From contig PWPZ01000238.1 of NCBI GenBank assembly GCA_003556985.1, positions 1-10,260 on the forward strand: 10,260 nucleotides of DNA, given 5' to 3'. Positions 1 to 6,470 of the stretch are shown here, in pieces (position 1 is the first letter of the stretch; each line of letters begins with the position of its first letter). Source of the stretch: Bacteroidota bacterium. Lineage in GTDB: Bacteria; Bacteroidota; Bacteroidia; Bacteroidales; PUMT01. Made by a program: the position numbers and the translations under genes. The notes under the pieces were generated by a model. That model had not been told where the DNA came from and searched no databases. It was given only the letters and a program-made list of their open reading frames with translations.

Positions 1-253
1 CGGAGACGTTTCCAATGTAGTTTTTGCAAACGGATGGGTGGCCAGGCCTGGCGAGCAGGTGCTGATATACTATGCCTCCTCAGATACCCGCACGCATGTG
101 GCGGTCACAAGCATAAGCCGCCTGCTCGACTATGTTGTGAATACGCCTGAAGACCGCCTGAATTCAGCAGGAAATGTAAACTCCTTAAACACCATCATAA
201 ACAAAAATCTTAAAATTGAAGGAAAACGCAAACTGAGTGATGAGACAGCTTGA
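1..253 (+). CDS. GH130 beta-mannoside phosphorylase, C-terminal end (partial)
   Basis: Only the last 83 or so residues are inside the window; the gene enters from the left edge, read in frame from base 2, and stops with TGA. The visible part contains GDVSNVVFANGW, then IYYASSDTRTHVA, then DYVVNTPED. In family knowledge these are the C-terminal signatures of glycoside hydrolase family 130, especially the 4-O-beta-mannosylglucose phosphorylase branch. Those enzymes use inorganic phosphate to split beta-mannosyl-glucose into mannose 1-phosphate and glucose in the cytoplasm, as the last steps of mannan use. The five-bladed propeller body and catalytic Asp lie outside the window, so activity and exact linkage specificity cannot be judged. 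The next gene downstream is a lipoprotein sugar enzyme, which fits a glycan-use locus. The family call is firm; the substrate is inferred. Confidence 0.87.
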   Translation, partial: GDVSNVVFANGWVARPGEQVLIYYASSDTRTHVAVTSISRLLDYVVNTPEDRLNSAGNVNSLNTIINKNLKIEGKRKLSDETA

Positions 254-263
254 ATTATAATTT

Positions 264-302
264 AAAAAAATCCACCTGTTAATAGCAGTAAAGGGTTTTT
301 TT
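264..302 (+). terminator. Possible weak terminator after the GH130 gene
   Basis: An A-run followed by TCC (264-273) can pair with GGG followed by a T-run (293-302), giving an A/U-dominated stem. CTG/CAG within the loop (276-278 and 286-288) could add a small inner pairing. The G/C content of the stem is very low and the loop is long, so this is only a weak candidate. The rest of the 131-base gap up to the next gene is A/T-rich; I found no promoter there with correctly spaced consensus elements. Confidence 0.3.
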
Positions 303-384
303 CATATTTTTACATGTTCAACTCAAATAACCTGATAAATCTTTGTTAAATAAATCATAATCACTAACCAAAAATCTTTGCATA

Positions 385-1257
385 ATGAAAAGAATTTCCA
401 ATCTACTTAAATTTTTAATGTTATCCCTTTTTGTGATAACTCTGGTTTCTTCCTGTGAAACTCCCAGGGAGGACAAATTTATAGGAATTCAGCTCTGGTC
501 GGTCCGTGGCGACATGAATGCCGATCCTGAAGAGACCCTTCGCGAGCTTGGAGAAATGGGCTACAGCTTTGTTGAAGCTGCCGGCTACTCTGACGGCATG
601 TTATACGGAATGGAACCTGAAACTTTTACCGCACTGGTTGAGGCCAGCGGAATGGAATTTATTAGCTCCCACATCGGCCGCGCCCTCCCCGAAGAGGACG
701 GCTGGGAGGAAACAATGCAGTGGTGGGAAACTGCAATTGACGCCCATGCAAGGGCTGGTGCCGGTTATGTTGTTCAACCTTTCATGCCAAGCTCCGCCTT
801 TGAAAGTCTAGAAATACTGCAGGACTGGGCCGACTATTTCAATACCATCGGTGAGATGGCCCAGGCAAGGGGCCTGCAGTTTGGATTTCACAATCACGCC
901 ATTGAATTTACCGAAGTTGAAGGACAGATTGCATATGATTTTCTTTTGGAAAATACCGATCCTGACCTTGTTTTCTTCCAGCTTGACCTTTACTGGATAG
1001 TTCAGGGCGGACAGGATGCCATAGATTATTTCAACAGGTATCCCGGCCGGTTTTTGATGTATCATGTCAAGGATCACCAGGAAGTAGGCGCCAGCGGCGA
1101 GATGGATTTCAGACCCGCCTTTGAACATGCCGACCTGGCAGGTATGAGATATCACATTGTTGAGGTAGAAGATTACAATTATGAACCCATAGAAAGCGTA
1201 AGAATTAGTCTCGAATACCTTATGGAGGCCGATTACGTTGACGTAGATTACCGGTAG
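385..1257 (+). CDS. Lipoprotein sugar phosphate isomerase/epimerase-like TIM-barrel enzyme
   Basis: A 290-residue protein beginning with a lipoprotein signal peptide: Lys/Arg at 2-3, a hydrophobic core to residue 21, and lipobox V-S-S-C with Cys24 as the lipid-modified residue. It should be anchored in a membrane facing the periplasm or cell surface. The rest is a TIM barrel of the AP-endonuclease-2/xylose isomerase-like superfamily: GIQLWSVRGDM at 34-44 opens strand 1, and likely metal or substrate residues are Glu64, His96, the HNHAIE block (169-174), Asp201 in QLDLYW, the HVKDH block (227-231) and Glu260. Length is normal for the family. Relatives act as isomerases, epimerases or dehydratases, and some Bacteroidota lipoproteins of this fold work with Gfo/Idh oxidoreductases on 3-keto sugars; the actual reaction here is unknown. 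It sits behind a GH130 gene and has its own strong terminator. The first ATG is chosen because it yields the intact signal peptide. Confidence 0.85.
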   Translation: MKRISNLLKFLMLSLFVITLVSSCETPREDKFIGIQLWSVRGDMNADPEETLRELGEMGYSFVEAAGYSDGMLYGMEPETFTALVEASGMEFISSHIGRALPEEDGWEETMQWWETAIDAHARAGAGYVVQPFMPSSAFESLEILQDWADYFNTIGEMAQARGLQFGFHNHAIEFTEVEGQIAYDFLLENTDPDLVFFQLDLYWIVQGGQDAIDYFNRYPGRFLMYHVKDHQEVGASGEMDFRPAFEHADLAGMRYHIVEVEDYNYEPIESVRISLEYLMEADYVDVDYR

Positions 1258-1290
1258 AGATTTAAATCAACAAAAATAACCCCTGAAGAA

Positions 1291-1329
1291 AGGCCGGTCA
1301 TGACAGTAGTTTCGTGACCGGCTTTTTTT
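1291..1329 (+). terminator. Rho-independent terminator after the TIM-barrel lipoprotein gene
   Basis: GCCGGTCA (1293-1300) pairs perfectly with TGACCGGC (1315-1322). Three further inner pairs, one of them G-U, close an 8-base loop, and a run of seven T follows at 1323-1329. It lies 35 bases after the stop codon. This is one of the clearest terminators in the window and separates the lipoprotein gene from the remnant gene downstream. Confidence 0.92.
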
Positions 1330-1493
1330 AACAGGTACTGTAAACAGCCGGTCCTGCATGGATTTTACACGTGCTAAATTCGCTGACGGACCAACTTTGA
1401 ATGGTAAAACCATAAGCAAAGTCTAAATTCTGTTTTTTTAATTAAATAATGGCTTTTTGCCGGGTAATCAGACAAGAAAAGATACAGGAAAAG

Positions 1494-2011
1494 ATGCAAA
1501 AAAAGAATTGTACAGCGAATCATTTCATTACTTGGTGCGCCCTTTTCGCTCTTTATCTGGCAGCAGTTTCATTGTAAATCTGCATGACAGAAAAAGTTCC
1601 GGACAAGATATTTATTCTATGGATAATCTTGTTGCCTGGTGTATCGTACCTTTCGATGCAGAAGAAAGGAGTCCGGAACAACGGGCATTAATGCTTGATG
1701 AGCTTGGATTTAAAAAGATGGCGTGGGACTGGCGTATGGAGCATGCACACCATCAGATTGACGATTTTCCCAGGCTGCTTGAAATAATGATGCCTTATCT
1801 TTATACTGTAAATCTTAATGGAATGCTCAGGGAGGGACCAAAGATAACTGACATTGGAGGCGGTGATCAGGAAGCAGATATGATAGCTGCCCTTCAGGCT
1901 TCGGAATTTAATGGGACGGTAGGTATTCTGGGTCATACCGAGGGCGAAGATATAAAAAAAGTGCTTGAAAGGAACCTTCAGGGGCTATGGCATATCACCG
2001 GCAGTCAATAA
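1494..2011 (+). pseudogene. Decayed exported sugar isomerase/epimerase-like gene (frameshift and apparent internal deletion)
   Basis: The frame starting with ATG at 1494 reads a convincing signal peptide (MQKKN, then FITWCALFALYLAAVS) but hits TAA at 1575-1577. The conserved body, NLVAWCIVPFDAEER onward, is in the frame one base earlier, so a one-base loss (or equivalent) near 1550-1575 would explain the break. The body frame is open from a TTG at 1457, but its first 45 or so residues look like read-through noise. In the body, the start of a TIM barrel (strand and helix 1, then KKMAWDWRMEH) runs directly into HHQIDDFPRLLEIMMPYL and VNLNGM, which in relatives I remember belong to the last third of the barrel. 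Only about 130 residues remain where roughly 250 or more are expected, so the centre seems to have been deleted in frame around 1735-1755. A shortened product from ATG 1619 is possible but should not fold as a full barrel. The family assignment rests on remembered relatives. Confidence 0.68.
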
Positions 2012-2062
2012 GGGAGTGCTTATGGTGCAGGATGTTATGATAATGCCTGAAGCCGGCAGCAT

Positions 2063-2093
2063 TTTGGAATTCCCCTTTTTTTGATTACCTTTG
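2063..2093 (+). promoter_or_regulatory. Bacteroidota-type promoter for the GNAT-M20-racemase operon
   Basis: TTTG at 2063-2066, a 19-base spacer, and TACCTTTG at 2086-2093. This matches both halves of the Bacteroidota primary-sigma consensus (-33 TTTG, -7 TAnnTTTG) with the expected spacing. Transcription would begin near 2099-2100, leaving a leader of about 96 bases before the ATG at 2196. It is the only place in the window where I found both elements correctly spaced. Confidence 0.7.
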
Positions 2094-2099
2094 TGATAT

Positions 2100-2195
2100 T
2101 AAAAAAATTCAGGGTTCATTTTAAACCTGTTTGCATTCTGCAACCTGTCTTGTTTACTTTCCCGGGTTTAAAATTTGCCAATCTAAATCAAAAAT
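2100..2195 (+). promoter_or_regulatory. Structured 5' leader of the operon (candidate cis-regulatory RNA)
   Basis: Between the predicted transcription start and the ATG there are nested inverted repeats. ATTTTAAACC (2118-2127) is a perfect reverse complement of GGTTTAAAAT (2165-2174), extendable by a G-U and a G-C pair. Inside the 37-base loop, TTGCA (2131-2135) and TGCAA (2139-2143) form a small hairpin with a TTC loop. The sequence AACCTGT also occurs twice (2124-2130 and 2142-2148). The outer stem ends about 20 bases before the start codon, close enough to affect translation initiation. It matches no riboswitch class I know, and the outer stem is A/T-rich, so chance cannot be excluded. Confidence 0.35.
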
Positions 2196-2645
2196 ATGCT
2201 TGATTTTAAATTTTTCGATCCATCAAATCCCATTACAAAGGAAGAGAGGAAGGAGATTATTGATTTTCTTCACACCCACCTTGACCAGTTTCGTGACACA
2301 AGTGAAGCCATAGGGAAAGCCGTTTCTTATGCCCTTGCTGAATCCGGAAGGCCAGGAGGCTTTGTTTTGCAGGGAAAGCAAGGTGACGAAACGGTCGGGG
2401 TAGTAGTAATAAACAAAACCGGAATGGAAGGGTATATTCCCGAAAATATCCTGGTTTATATTGCCGTAGATCAGAAGTTCAGGGGCAAGGGCTATGGCCG
2501 GGAACTTATGAATAAGGCCATTGACCTGGCGGAAGGTGATGTCAAGCTCCATGTGGAACATGATAACCCCGCAAGATTTTTATACCAAAAGCTTGGTTTT
2601 ACCAACAAGTACATGGAAATGAGGCTGGCAAAAAAGAAGAAATAG
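2196..2645 (+). CDS. GNAT-family N-acyltransferase
   Basis: A 149-residue single-domain protein of normal GNAT length. Motif A is visible as YIAVDQKFRGKGYGRELM, with the acetyl-CoA pyrophosphate-binding RGKGYG at 96-101. Motif B follows as VKLHVEHDNPARFLYQKLGF (116-135), the usual C-terminal strand and helix. The first 50 residues are helical and charged and probably form the acceptor side. There is no signal peptide, so it is cytoplasmic. GNAT enzymes transfer an acyl group from acyl-CoA to an amine; the acceptor cannot be read from sequence. It is the first gene after a good promoter and lies 18 bases before an M20 amidohydrolase and two PLP racemases, so an amino-acid-like acceptor is a reasonable guess. 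Protein acetylation or detoxification remain alternatives. Confidence 0.88.
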   Translation: MLDFKFFDPSNPITKEERKEIIDFLHTHLDQFRDTSEAIGKAVSYALAESGRPGGFVLQGKQGDETVGVVVINKTGMEGYIPENILVYIAVDQKFRGKGYGRELMNKAIDLAEGDVKLHVEHDNPARFLYQKLGFTNKYMEMRLAKKKK

Positions 2646-2663
2646 TAATTTTTTCCAGCAGTT

Positions 2664-3812
2664 ATGGACATATCGCCGGATCATGAGTTATTGACAGATC
2701 TCCGTAAGGAGCTGCATAAGTTTCCTGAATTGTCGGGTAATGAGATAAAAACTTCTGAACGAATATCCGGATTCCTTAAGGAACTTAAGCCTGATGAACT
2801 TATCACCGGACTCGGAGGTTATGGCATTGCCGCAAGGTTCAGGGGTAAAGAACCCGGCAGGCGGATAATGGTAAGGGCCGAACTTGATGCCCTGCCGATT
2901 TACGAATCAAATGAACTTGGATATAAATCTCTCAATCCCGGAGTGTCGCATAAATGCGGGCATGACGGACATATGGCCGTTGCCGCCGGTGTTGCCCGAT
3001 TGTTTTCCGGGAACAGGCCGGAACAGGGAGAGCTGGTTGTGCTGTTTCAGCCGGCCGAAGAAATCGGCAGGGGTGCCCATTCGGTTATAAATGACCGGCG
3101 TTTTTCTGCTATAGAGCCCGATTATGTTTTGGCCATGCATAACCTGCCGGGCTATGGCCTTAATGAGATAATATTGCGCAAGGAGGCATTTGCAGCTGCC
3201 TCGGAAGGCATGATCGTCAACCTTAAAGGGAGGACTTCCCATGCCGGTGAGCCGGAAAACGGCATCAGTCCCGCAGCCGCAATGTCGCATATTTTAAATA
3301 AGCTGCCGGAACTTCCCCGTGACAGCAAATTTAAAAATTATACCCTGGCCACTGTGATACATGCCAGGCTCGGAGAAATAGCTTTTGGCACAAGTCCCGG
3401 AGAAGCCGTAATAATGGCCACGCTCAGGGCCTTTGATGAAAATGAGATGGAACTTTTAAAGACCGGGGCGGTCGGGTTGGTGCACGATATTGCCCGAAAG
3501 GAGAAACTTGGGGTGTCGGTCGACTGGACTGAAAAATTTCCTCTCACGGCCAATGATCCATTTATTGTTTCACTTGCAGGGGAAATAGCCAGTCGGCTGG
3601 GTTACAGAACAGTGAACCTGGAGAGTGCCTTTAGATGGTCGGAGGATTTCGGATGGTTTACCCGGAAATATCGCGGCATGTTGTTTGGAATTGGTGCGGG
3701 CATTGATCATCCTGACCTTCATAATCCCGATTATGATTTTCCCGATGAAATCATAAGTACCGGGGTCAGGTTAATCGGGGAAATATGCAGGGAATTGTTA
3801 AATACAGATTAA
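2664..3812 (+). CDS. M20-family (M20D-type) metal-dependent amidohydrolase
   Basis: A 382-residue protein with the full set of M20D motifs found in N-acyl-amino-acid and IAA-amino-acid hydrolases: RKELHKFPELSGNE (14-27), RAELDALPIYE (71-81), HKCGHDGHMA (96-105), QPAEEIGRGA (129-138), AMHN with His159, HAGEPENGISP (193-203), SEDFGWF (326-332) and HPDLHNPDYDFPDE (349-362). Likely metal ligands are Cys98, His100, Glu133, His159 and His353, with Glu132 as the catalytic base. The second motif has Glu where many relatives have Asp (RAELD instead of RADMD). No signal peptide, so cytoplasmic. It should hydrolyse an amide bond in an N-acylated amino acid or similar compound. It lies in an operon after a GNAT gene, and its stop codon overlaps the start of the racemase gene by one base, so the three proteins are probably made together. 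Family certain; substrate unknown. Confidence 0.92.
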   Translation: MDISPDHELLTDLRKELHKFPELSGNEIKTSERISGFLKELKPDELITGLGGYGIAARFRGKEPGRRIMVRAELDALPIYESNELGYKSLNPGVSHKCGHDGHMAVAAGVARLFSGNRPEQGELVVLFQPAEEIGRGAHSVINDRRFSAIEPDYVLAMHNLPGYGLNEIILRKEAFAAASEGMIVNLKGRTSHAGEPENGISPAAAMSHILNKLPELPRDSKFKNYTLATVIHARLGEIAFGTSPGEAVIMATLRAFDENEMELLKTGAVGLVHDIARKEKLGVSVDWTEKFPLTANDPFIVSLAGEIASRLGYRTVNLESAFRWSEDFGWFTRKYRGMLFGIGAGIDHPDLHNPDYDFPDEIISTGVRLIGEICRELLNTD

Positions 3813-4963
3813 TGAGTGATACATCGGTCATTGAGATAAGCGAGGAAGCGGTTACAGGAAATATTGAATTTCTGCGAAATCATTTTGGCAGCGCGATCGT
3901 GCTATCGTCGGTGGTGAAAGCCAACGCATACGGGCATGGGGTAAAGTCTTTTGTGCCGCTGGCTGAAAAAGCCGGCATCTCTCATTTTTCCGTTTTCAGT
4001 GCGTGCGAAGCCAGGGAGCTAATTAAGGTCAGGAGCCCCGAAAGCAGCATGATGATCATGGGCTGGATGAATGATGATGATCTCGGTTGGGCTATTGAAA
4101 ACGGTCTGGAGTTTTTTGTGTTCGAACCGGCGAGACTGAAGAAAGTGGTTTCCATCGCAGAAAAATGCGGTAAACCGGCTCTTATTCACATAGAGATGGA
4201 AACAGGCATGAACCGCACGGGGATGCATATGAAGGAGCTTAAGGAGGCTGCCGGCATTATTACAAGTCACCCCGACTGCTTTGTCCTTAAAGGTCTGTGT
4301 ACCCATCTGGCCGGTGCCGAAAGTGTAGCCAATCATGTAAGGATCCAGAAACAGCTTACACGCTATACAAGGCTATGCAAGATATTTAACGGACGGGGAC
4401 TGGTTCCCGAGTACAGGCATGTTTCCAGCTCTGCTGCAGCTATCACTTATCCCGCGGCAAGGTTTAACATGGTCCGTATAGGCATACTTCAGTATGGTTA
4501 CTGGCCGAGCGCGGAAACCTTAATGTATTACCTGAGCAAAAAGAAGGTGATGGATGATCCGCTGAAAAGGGTAATAAGATGGAAAAGCCGGGTGATGGCT
4601 CTGAAGAATGTGAAAAGAGGGGAATTTATAAGTTACGGAACTGTATATCTTGCCCAGGAAGATAAAAAAATTGCCATCGTCCCGGTTGGTTATTCTCACG
4701 GTTACAGCCGTTCACTCAGTAACCAGGGCCGTGTACTGATAAAAGGAGAGAGGATTGCTGTCATTGGCATGGTTAATATGAATATGCTTATTGCAGATGT
4801 GACCAAAATACCCTCGGTAAAAACCGGAGATGAAGTAGTTCTGATCGGCGATCAGGGTAATATTGCCATTTCTGTTGCTTCCTTCAGTGAATTCAGTAAT
4901 CAACTTAATTATGAATTATTAACCCGGCTGCCCAGGGGAATTCCCAGGACGGTGGTCAACTAA
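3812..4963 (+). CDS. alr: Alanine racemase-family PLP enzyme (variant paralogue)
   Basis: A 383-residue fold-type III PLP enzyme. The start at 3812 is preferred because TAATG couples it to the upstream stop and the protein then begins at the usual point (MSDTSVIEIS); an ATG 27 bases upstream is also in frame. Visible motifs, numbered from 3812: VVKANAYGHG with PLP-binding Lys36, ETGMNRTGM (130-138), HVSSSAAA (203-210), RIGILQYG with the pyridine-contacting Arg222, and ISYGTVY with the catalytic Tyr275. The expected reaction is L/D-alanine, or broader amino acid, racemisation in the cytoplasm. Two positions differ from classic alanine racemases: VGYSHGYSR has His296 where GYADG/GYSDG has Asp, and VNMNM has Asn where CMD/SMD has Asp. 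Bacteroidota usually make cell-wall D-Ala with a MurF-Alr fusion, so this is probably a second, specialised racemase. Its immediate neighbours are an M20 amidohydrolase and an ornithine-racemase-like gene. Confidence 0.87.
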   Translation: MSDTSVIEISEEAVTGNIEFLRNHFGSAIVLSSVVKANAYGHGVKSFVPLAEKAGISHFSVFSACEARELIKVRSPESSMMIMGWMNDDDLGWAIENGLEFFVFEPARLKKVVSIAEKCGKPALIHIEMETGMNRTGMHMKELKEAAGIITSHPDCFVLKGLCTHLAGAESVANHVRIQKQLTRYTRLCKIFNGRGLVPEYRHVSSSAAAITYPAARFNMVRIGILQYGYWPSAETLMYYLSKKKVMDDPLKRVIRWKSRVMALKNVKRGEFISYGTVYLAQEDKKIAIVPVGYSHGYSRSLSNQGRVLIKGERIAVIGMVNMNMLIADVTKIPSVKTGDEVVLIGDQGNIAISVASFSEFSNQLNYELLTRLPRGIPRTVVN

Positions 4964-4975
4964 TACAATATTGCC

Positions 4976-6046
4976 ATGGCTTTCATGGAGATGCATCGTG
5001 AAAAACTGAAACACAATTATAATTTTCTAAATAATCTTTTTCAGGATAATAATATTACATGGGGAATCGTTACAAAGTTGCTTTGTGGAAACAGCACCTA
5101 CCTGAAGGAAACTATGGGTTTGGGAGTGAAGCAGATTTGCGATTCGAGAGTAAGTAACCTGAAGGCTGTCAAGAAAATCGATCCGGACATTGAAACCATA
5201 TACATTAAACCGCCCGCAAAAAGAGCAGTCCGCTCGGTTGTAAGATATGCCGACATCAGCCTGAATACCGAATTATACACCATAAGGATTTTGAATGAAG
5301 AGGCGATCAGGCAGGACAAGATCCATAAGGTCATAATCATGATTGAAATGGGTGATTTGCGGGAAGGAGTTCTGGGCGATTATCTTATTGAATTTTACGG
5401 CCAGATTTTTAACCTTTCCAATATTGAGGTGGTAGGCATAGGAACAAACCTGAACTGTCTGTACGGCATAATGCCCAGTCAGGATAAGCTTATACAGCTC
5501 GGGCTCTACAAGCAGCTGATCGAAGCCCGGTTCAAAAGGAAGATCCGGTATGTTTCAGGCGGGTCATCGGTTACAATTCCGCTTATGATTAAGGGTATAT
5601 TGCCAGCTTCGGTAGATCATTTCCGGGTGGGGGAGACTTTGTTTTTCGGCAAGGACCTTTTTACCGAAAAGATTATTAGAGGGATGAAAAACGGAATATT
5701 CAAGCTTCATGCCGAAATCATTGAGCTGACTGAAAAGCCGGTTGTTCCTGTCGGGGAATTGGGTAAAAATGTTGCCGGAGAAACTTTTGAGTTTGATGAT
5801 AAAGATCTTGGCAAAACCTCTTACCGGGCAATACTTGATATCGGGTTGCTTGACATCAGTACAGATAATCTGGATCCGGTCGACAGGAAGGTTAAAATTT
5901 CGGGAGCCAGTTCGGATATGATTGTGGTTGATCTTGGAACAAAAAAGCCGAAGTACAAGGTGGGTGATTTAGTTGAATTCAAACTTAATTATATGGGAAC
6001 CCTGCATATTATGAATTCAAACTATATAGATAAAAAAGTGGTATGA
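4976..6046 (+). CDS. Alanine/ornithine racemase-family PLP enzyme (Orr-like)
   Basis: A 356-residue protein that resembles the ornithine racemase of amino-acid-fermenting clostridia along its whole length. PLP lysine Lys34 lies in WGIVTKLLCGN, where classic alanine racemases have VVKANAYG. Further markers are CDSRVSNLK (55-63), VRYADISLNTEL (89-100), MGDLREG (125-131), VSGGSS (193-198), FRVGETLFFGK (216-226) and GASSDMIVVD (310-319). It is therefore an N-terminal PLP barrel with a C-terminal beta domain, cytoplasmic. Known members interconvert L- and D-ornithine, but the family annotation also covers alanine and other substrates, so the amino acid is not certain. It starts 12 bases after the alr-like stop, so it is the fourth gene of the operon. 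Other ATG codons at 4985 and 4991 are possible starts; the first keeps the usual N-terminal strand. No T-run terminator follows it. Confidence 0.85.
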   Translation: MAFMEMHREKLKHNYNFLNNLFQDNNITWGIVTKLLCGNSTYLKETMGLGVKQICDSRVSNLKAVKKIDPDIETIYIKPPAKRAVRSVVRYADISLNTELYTIRILNEEAIRQDKIHKVIIMIEMGDLREGVLGDYLIEFYGQIFNLSNIEVVGIGTNLNCLYGIMPSQDKLIQLGLYKQLIEARFKRKIRYVSGGSSVTIPLMIKGILPASVDHFRVGETLFFGKDLFTEKIIRGMKNGIFKLHAEIIELTEKPVVPVGELGKNVAGETFEFDDKDLGKTSYRAILDIGLLDISTDNLDPVDRKVKISGASSDMIVVDLGTKKPKYKVGDLVEFKLNYMGTLHIMNSNYIDKKVV

Positions 6047-6132
6047 AAAAATCCCTGGCCGGTTAAAAAGAGCTGTAATCCAGGTGGCAGTTGAAATGAA
6101 AATTTCTGAAAAACAACATAAAAATTCTTCAG

Positions 6133-6435
6133 ATGAAAAATAATCAGGAAATGCATGAACAAACAGGTGACAATATTGTTGAAAAACTGACCAGGGAAAG
6201 GGCTGAAGAAATTCTTAATGATGAAGTTAAGATGGCGGTTCTGAATTTTTTGAATAAAAAAGGTCCCGCATCTCTCGGGAGTATTCTCCGCGAGCTAAAG
6301 ATTTCACAACCTGCAGGCACCAATCACATCCTTGAGTTAAAATTACTTGGATTAATTAATAAATCGAAAGACCCTCCCAATTACAACATTGAACCTGAGC
6401 GCTTTAAAATCCTGATGAGTTATCATAATAAATGA
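6133..6435 (+). CDS. Small winged-helix (ArsR-like) DNA-binding protein
   Basis: A 100-residue protein, very rich in Lys and Glu. Residues 31-90 look like a winged helix-turn-helix of the ArsR type: helix EVKMAVLNFLNKKG, helix SLGSILRELK (48-57), recognition helix SQPAGTNHILELKLLGLI (58-75), then a short wing with NYNIEPERF (83-91). There are no Cys residues, so it is not a classic thiol metal sensor. The N-terminal 30 residues are charged and helical and could dimerise. It lies 86 bases after the racemase operon and 47 bases before rpoD on the same strand with no terminator between, so it may be co-transcribed with rpoD. A two-copy 10-base repeat in the gap to rpoD could be its site, but nothing proves that. 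The target genes and ligand are unknown. Confidence 0.72.
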   Translation: MKNNQEMHEQTGDNIVEKLTRERAEEILNDEVKMAVLNFLNKKGPASLGSILRELKISQPAGTNHILELKLLGLINKSKDPPNYNIEPERFKILMSYHNK

Positions 6436-6444
6436 AAGAAATTG

Positions 6445-6464
6445 TAGTTAATAATAGTTAACAA
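6445..6464 (+). repeat. Two-copy 10-base tandem repeat upstream of rpoD
   Basis: TAGTTAATAA is followed directly by TAGTTAACAA, matching at 9 of 10 positions. The same stretch includes GTTAA (6447-6451) and TTAAC (6458-6462) as a short inverted repeat. A 10-base period puts both copies on the same face of the helix, as protein binding sites often are. It sits 19 bases before the rpoD start and just after the winged-helix gene. Because the sequence is A/T-rich it could be accidental. Confidence 0.4.
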
Positions 6465-6470
6465 AAAAAA

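Noticed and set aside
342..380. TTTG and AATCTTTG as a promoter for the lipoprotein gene
   Set aside because: The gap is 27 bases instead of about 19, the -7 box lacks its leading TA, and transcription would start inside the gene.
1401..1413. ATGGT-AAA-ACCAT palindrome before the remnant gene
   Set aside because: Short, with no T-run after it and no promoter beside it; nothing ties it to a function.
1457..1618. TTG-started N-terminal extension of the remnant gene as real coding sequence
   Set aside because: The overlapping frame encodes a proper signal peptide, whereas this frame gives a charged, featureless stretch.
3785..3811. Upstream ATG adding nine residues to the alanine racemase
   Set aside because: The TAATG start at 3812 gives normal family length and translational coupling; the extra residues lie entirely within the M20 gene.
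6096..6143. 15-codon ORF (MKISEKQHKNSSDEK) overlapping the start of the winged-helix gene
   Set aside because: Very short, A-rich and without any signal of translation; a regulatory upstream ORF cannot be shown from one sequence.
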